From Torreya grandis (taxonomy: Eukaryota > Streptophyta > Pinopsida > Cupressales > Taxaceae), in assembly GCA_037957365.1 (NCBI GenBank), contig JARHVA010006304.1:141501-205500 (forward strand): a stretch of DNA of 64,000 bases, written 5' to 3'. The position numbers and the translations under genes were made by a program. Below the pieces are notes generated by a model. The model saw nothing but the letters and a program-made list of their open reading frames with translations. It ran no database searches and was not told the origin of the DNA. Each line of letters begins with the position of its first letter. Positions within the stretch are counted from its first letter, which is position 1. This document shows, in pieces, positions 63,701-64,000 of this stretch.

Positions 63701-64000
63701 AGTACTCTATTATTACAAAAAAGGCATCTTTGAGGTTGAAATGGGTACACATTTTCTCAATAAAGTGTGATTGAAGGCAATGAACATGGTCCTAGATGTG
63801 TTGGCAGTGGTAATTTCTAACCATGATACACCAAAAGTAAAGATCTTGATTTGTCACTTCAACTTTGACAAAATTTGGTGTAGTGTTTCTAAGCTCCTGA
63901 ATAGTAGCGAAAGTGTGTGTCTAGGTTGATATGGATGTCATGGCCATGTGATCATGCCTAATTTTCTTATCTATACATTTTCAAAGTGATGGATTTGTAT
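60700..64000 (+). pseudogene. Decayed multi-exon gene, ENYSF/SDGCTSQFK/HGKG family
   Basis: Pieces in order resemble a widespread eukaryotic family of unknown function that I recall as DDE-transposase-like. Seen: an acidic N-terminal part (DNDEMDNDDECLP near 60720); EKHPKI then YKPFF (61590-61640), which would precede a cysteine pair (TNCYCRQH near 61685); FIEEIICEYVRHTHRDIW and then LVDNFVNKYTFKP (62065-62215, for D.AENYSF...); HYIWSDNYTSQLKN (about 62435-62475, for WSDGCTSQFK); SNHGKG...GSVGSCVKR (about 62550-62600, for SGHGKGEHDGAGACVKR); SSDIHSFHIS (about 62785); and DEDKKEGTHYYLC (63140-63178). Plant-like introns fit at about 61708-61766 (branch site tactaac), about 63025-63101, and 63505-63609 (AAG|GTATGT to TTTTTAG|G). 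Multiple stops and frameshifts show it is dead; the 3' end is outside the window. Exon limits are approximate. Confidence 0.55.

Overview
The window is non-genic, AT-rich plant nuclear DNA. It contains Ty1/copia and Ty3/gypsy polyproteins of plant type, a primer-binding site complementary to plant tRNA-Asp, plant-like introns, very few intact reading frames, and a general loss of CpG towards TpG/CpA. Deep nesting and heavy decay point to a large, slowly purged seed-plant genome. The sequence alone does not give a species.

Layout. (1) 1-2858: 3' part of a Ty1/copia element (E1; pol remnant, polypurine tract, 3' LTR). (2) 2988 to about 25012: element E2 on the minus strand. It has LTRs of about 1.5 kb, one unrecognised 716-codon frame and a long array of 176-204 bp tandem repeats, but no recognisable pol. 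(3) 12892-24246: an Athila/Tat-like Ty3/gypsy element (E3, plus strand) inserted into the 5' LTR of E2. (4) 25422-55699: a Ty3/gypsy element (E4, plus strand) with perfect CTACA target-site duplications. Its LTRs are 6.1 and 7.05 kb and each carries a second long decayed frame (ORF-X). (5) 31046-41032: element E5 (minus strand, TTATG duplications) inserted into the 5' LTR of E4. It carries a 1112-codon gag frame and almost no pol. (6) 55885-57834: a large inverted repeat (foldback) with nested palindromes. (7) 57.8-59.9 kb: degenerate short repeats and a tandem duplication of about 0.8 kb. (8) 60.7-64.0 kb: a decayed multi-exon gene of an unnamed, DDE-transposase-like family, cut by the window edge.

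Nothing here looks like a working host gene. The main finding is regulatory-looking structure inside the elements. A 12-bp palindrome (ancestral form ACCGACGTCGGT) recurs every 18-23 bp in clusters in E1 (a copia element) and E5 (a gypsy-derived element), in LTRs, in an untranslated leader and in a coding linker. E3 shows a parallel case with a different repeat of about 20 bp. Other points are ORF-carrying giant LTRs (E4), an RNase H-like domain placed before the reverse transcriptase (E4), and a satellite-like array inside E2. All coordinates for decayed frames and domains are by eye and approximate; LTR ends and target-site duplications were read base by base where stated.
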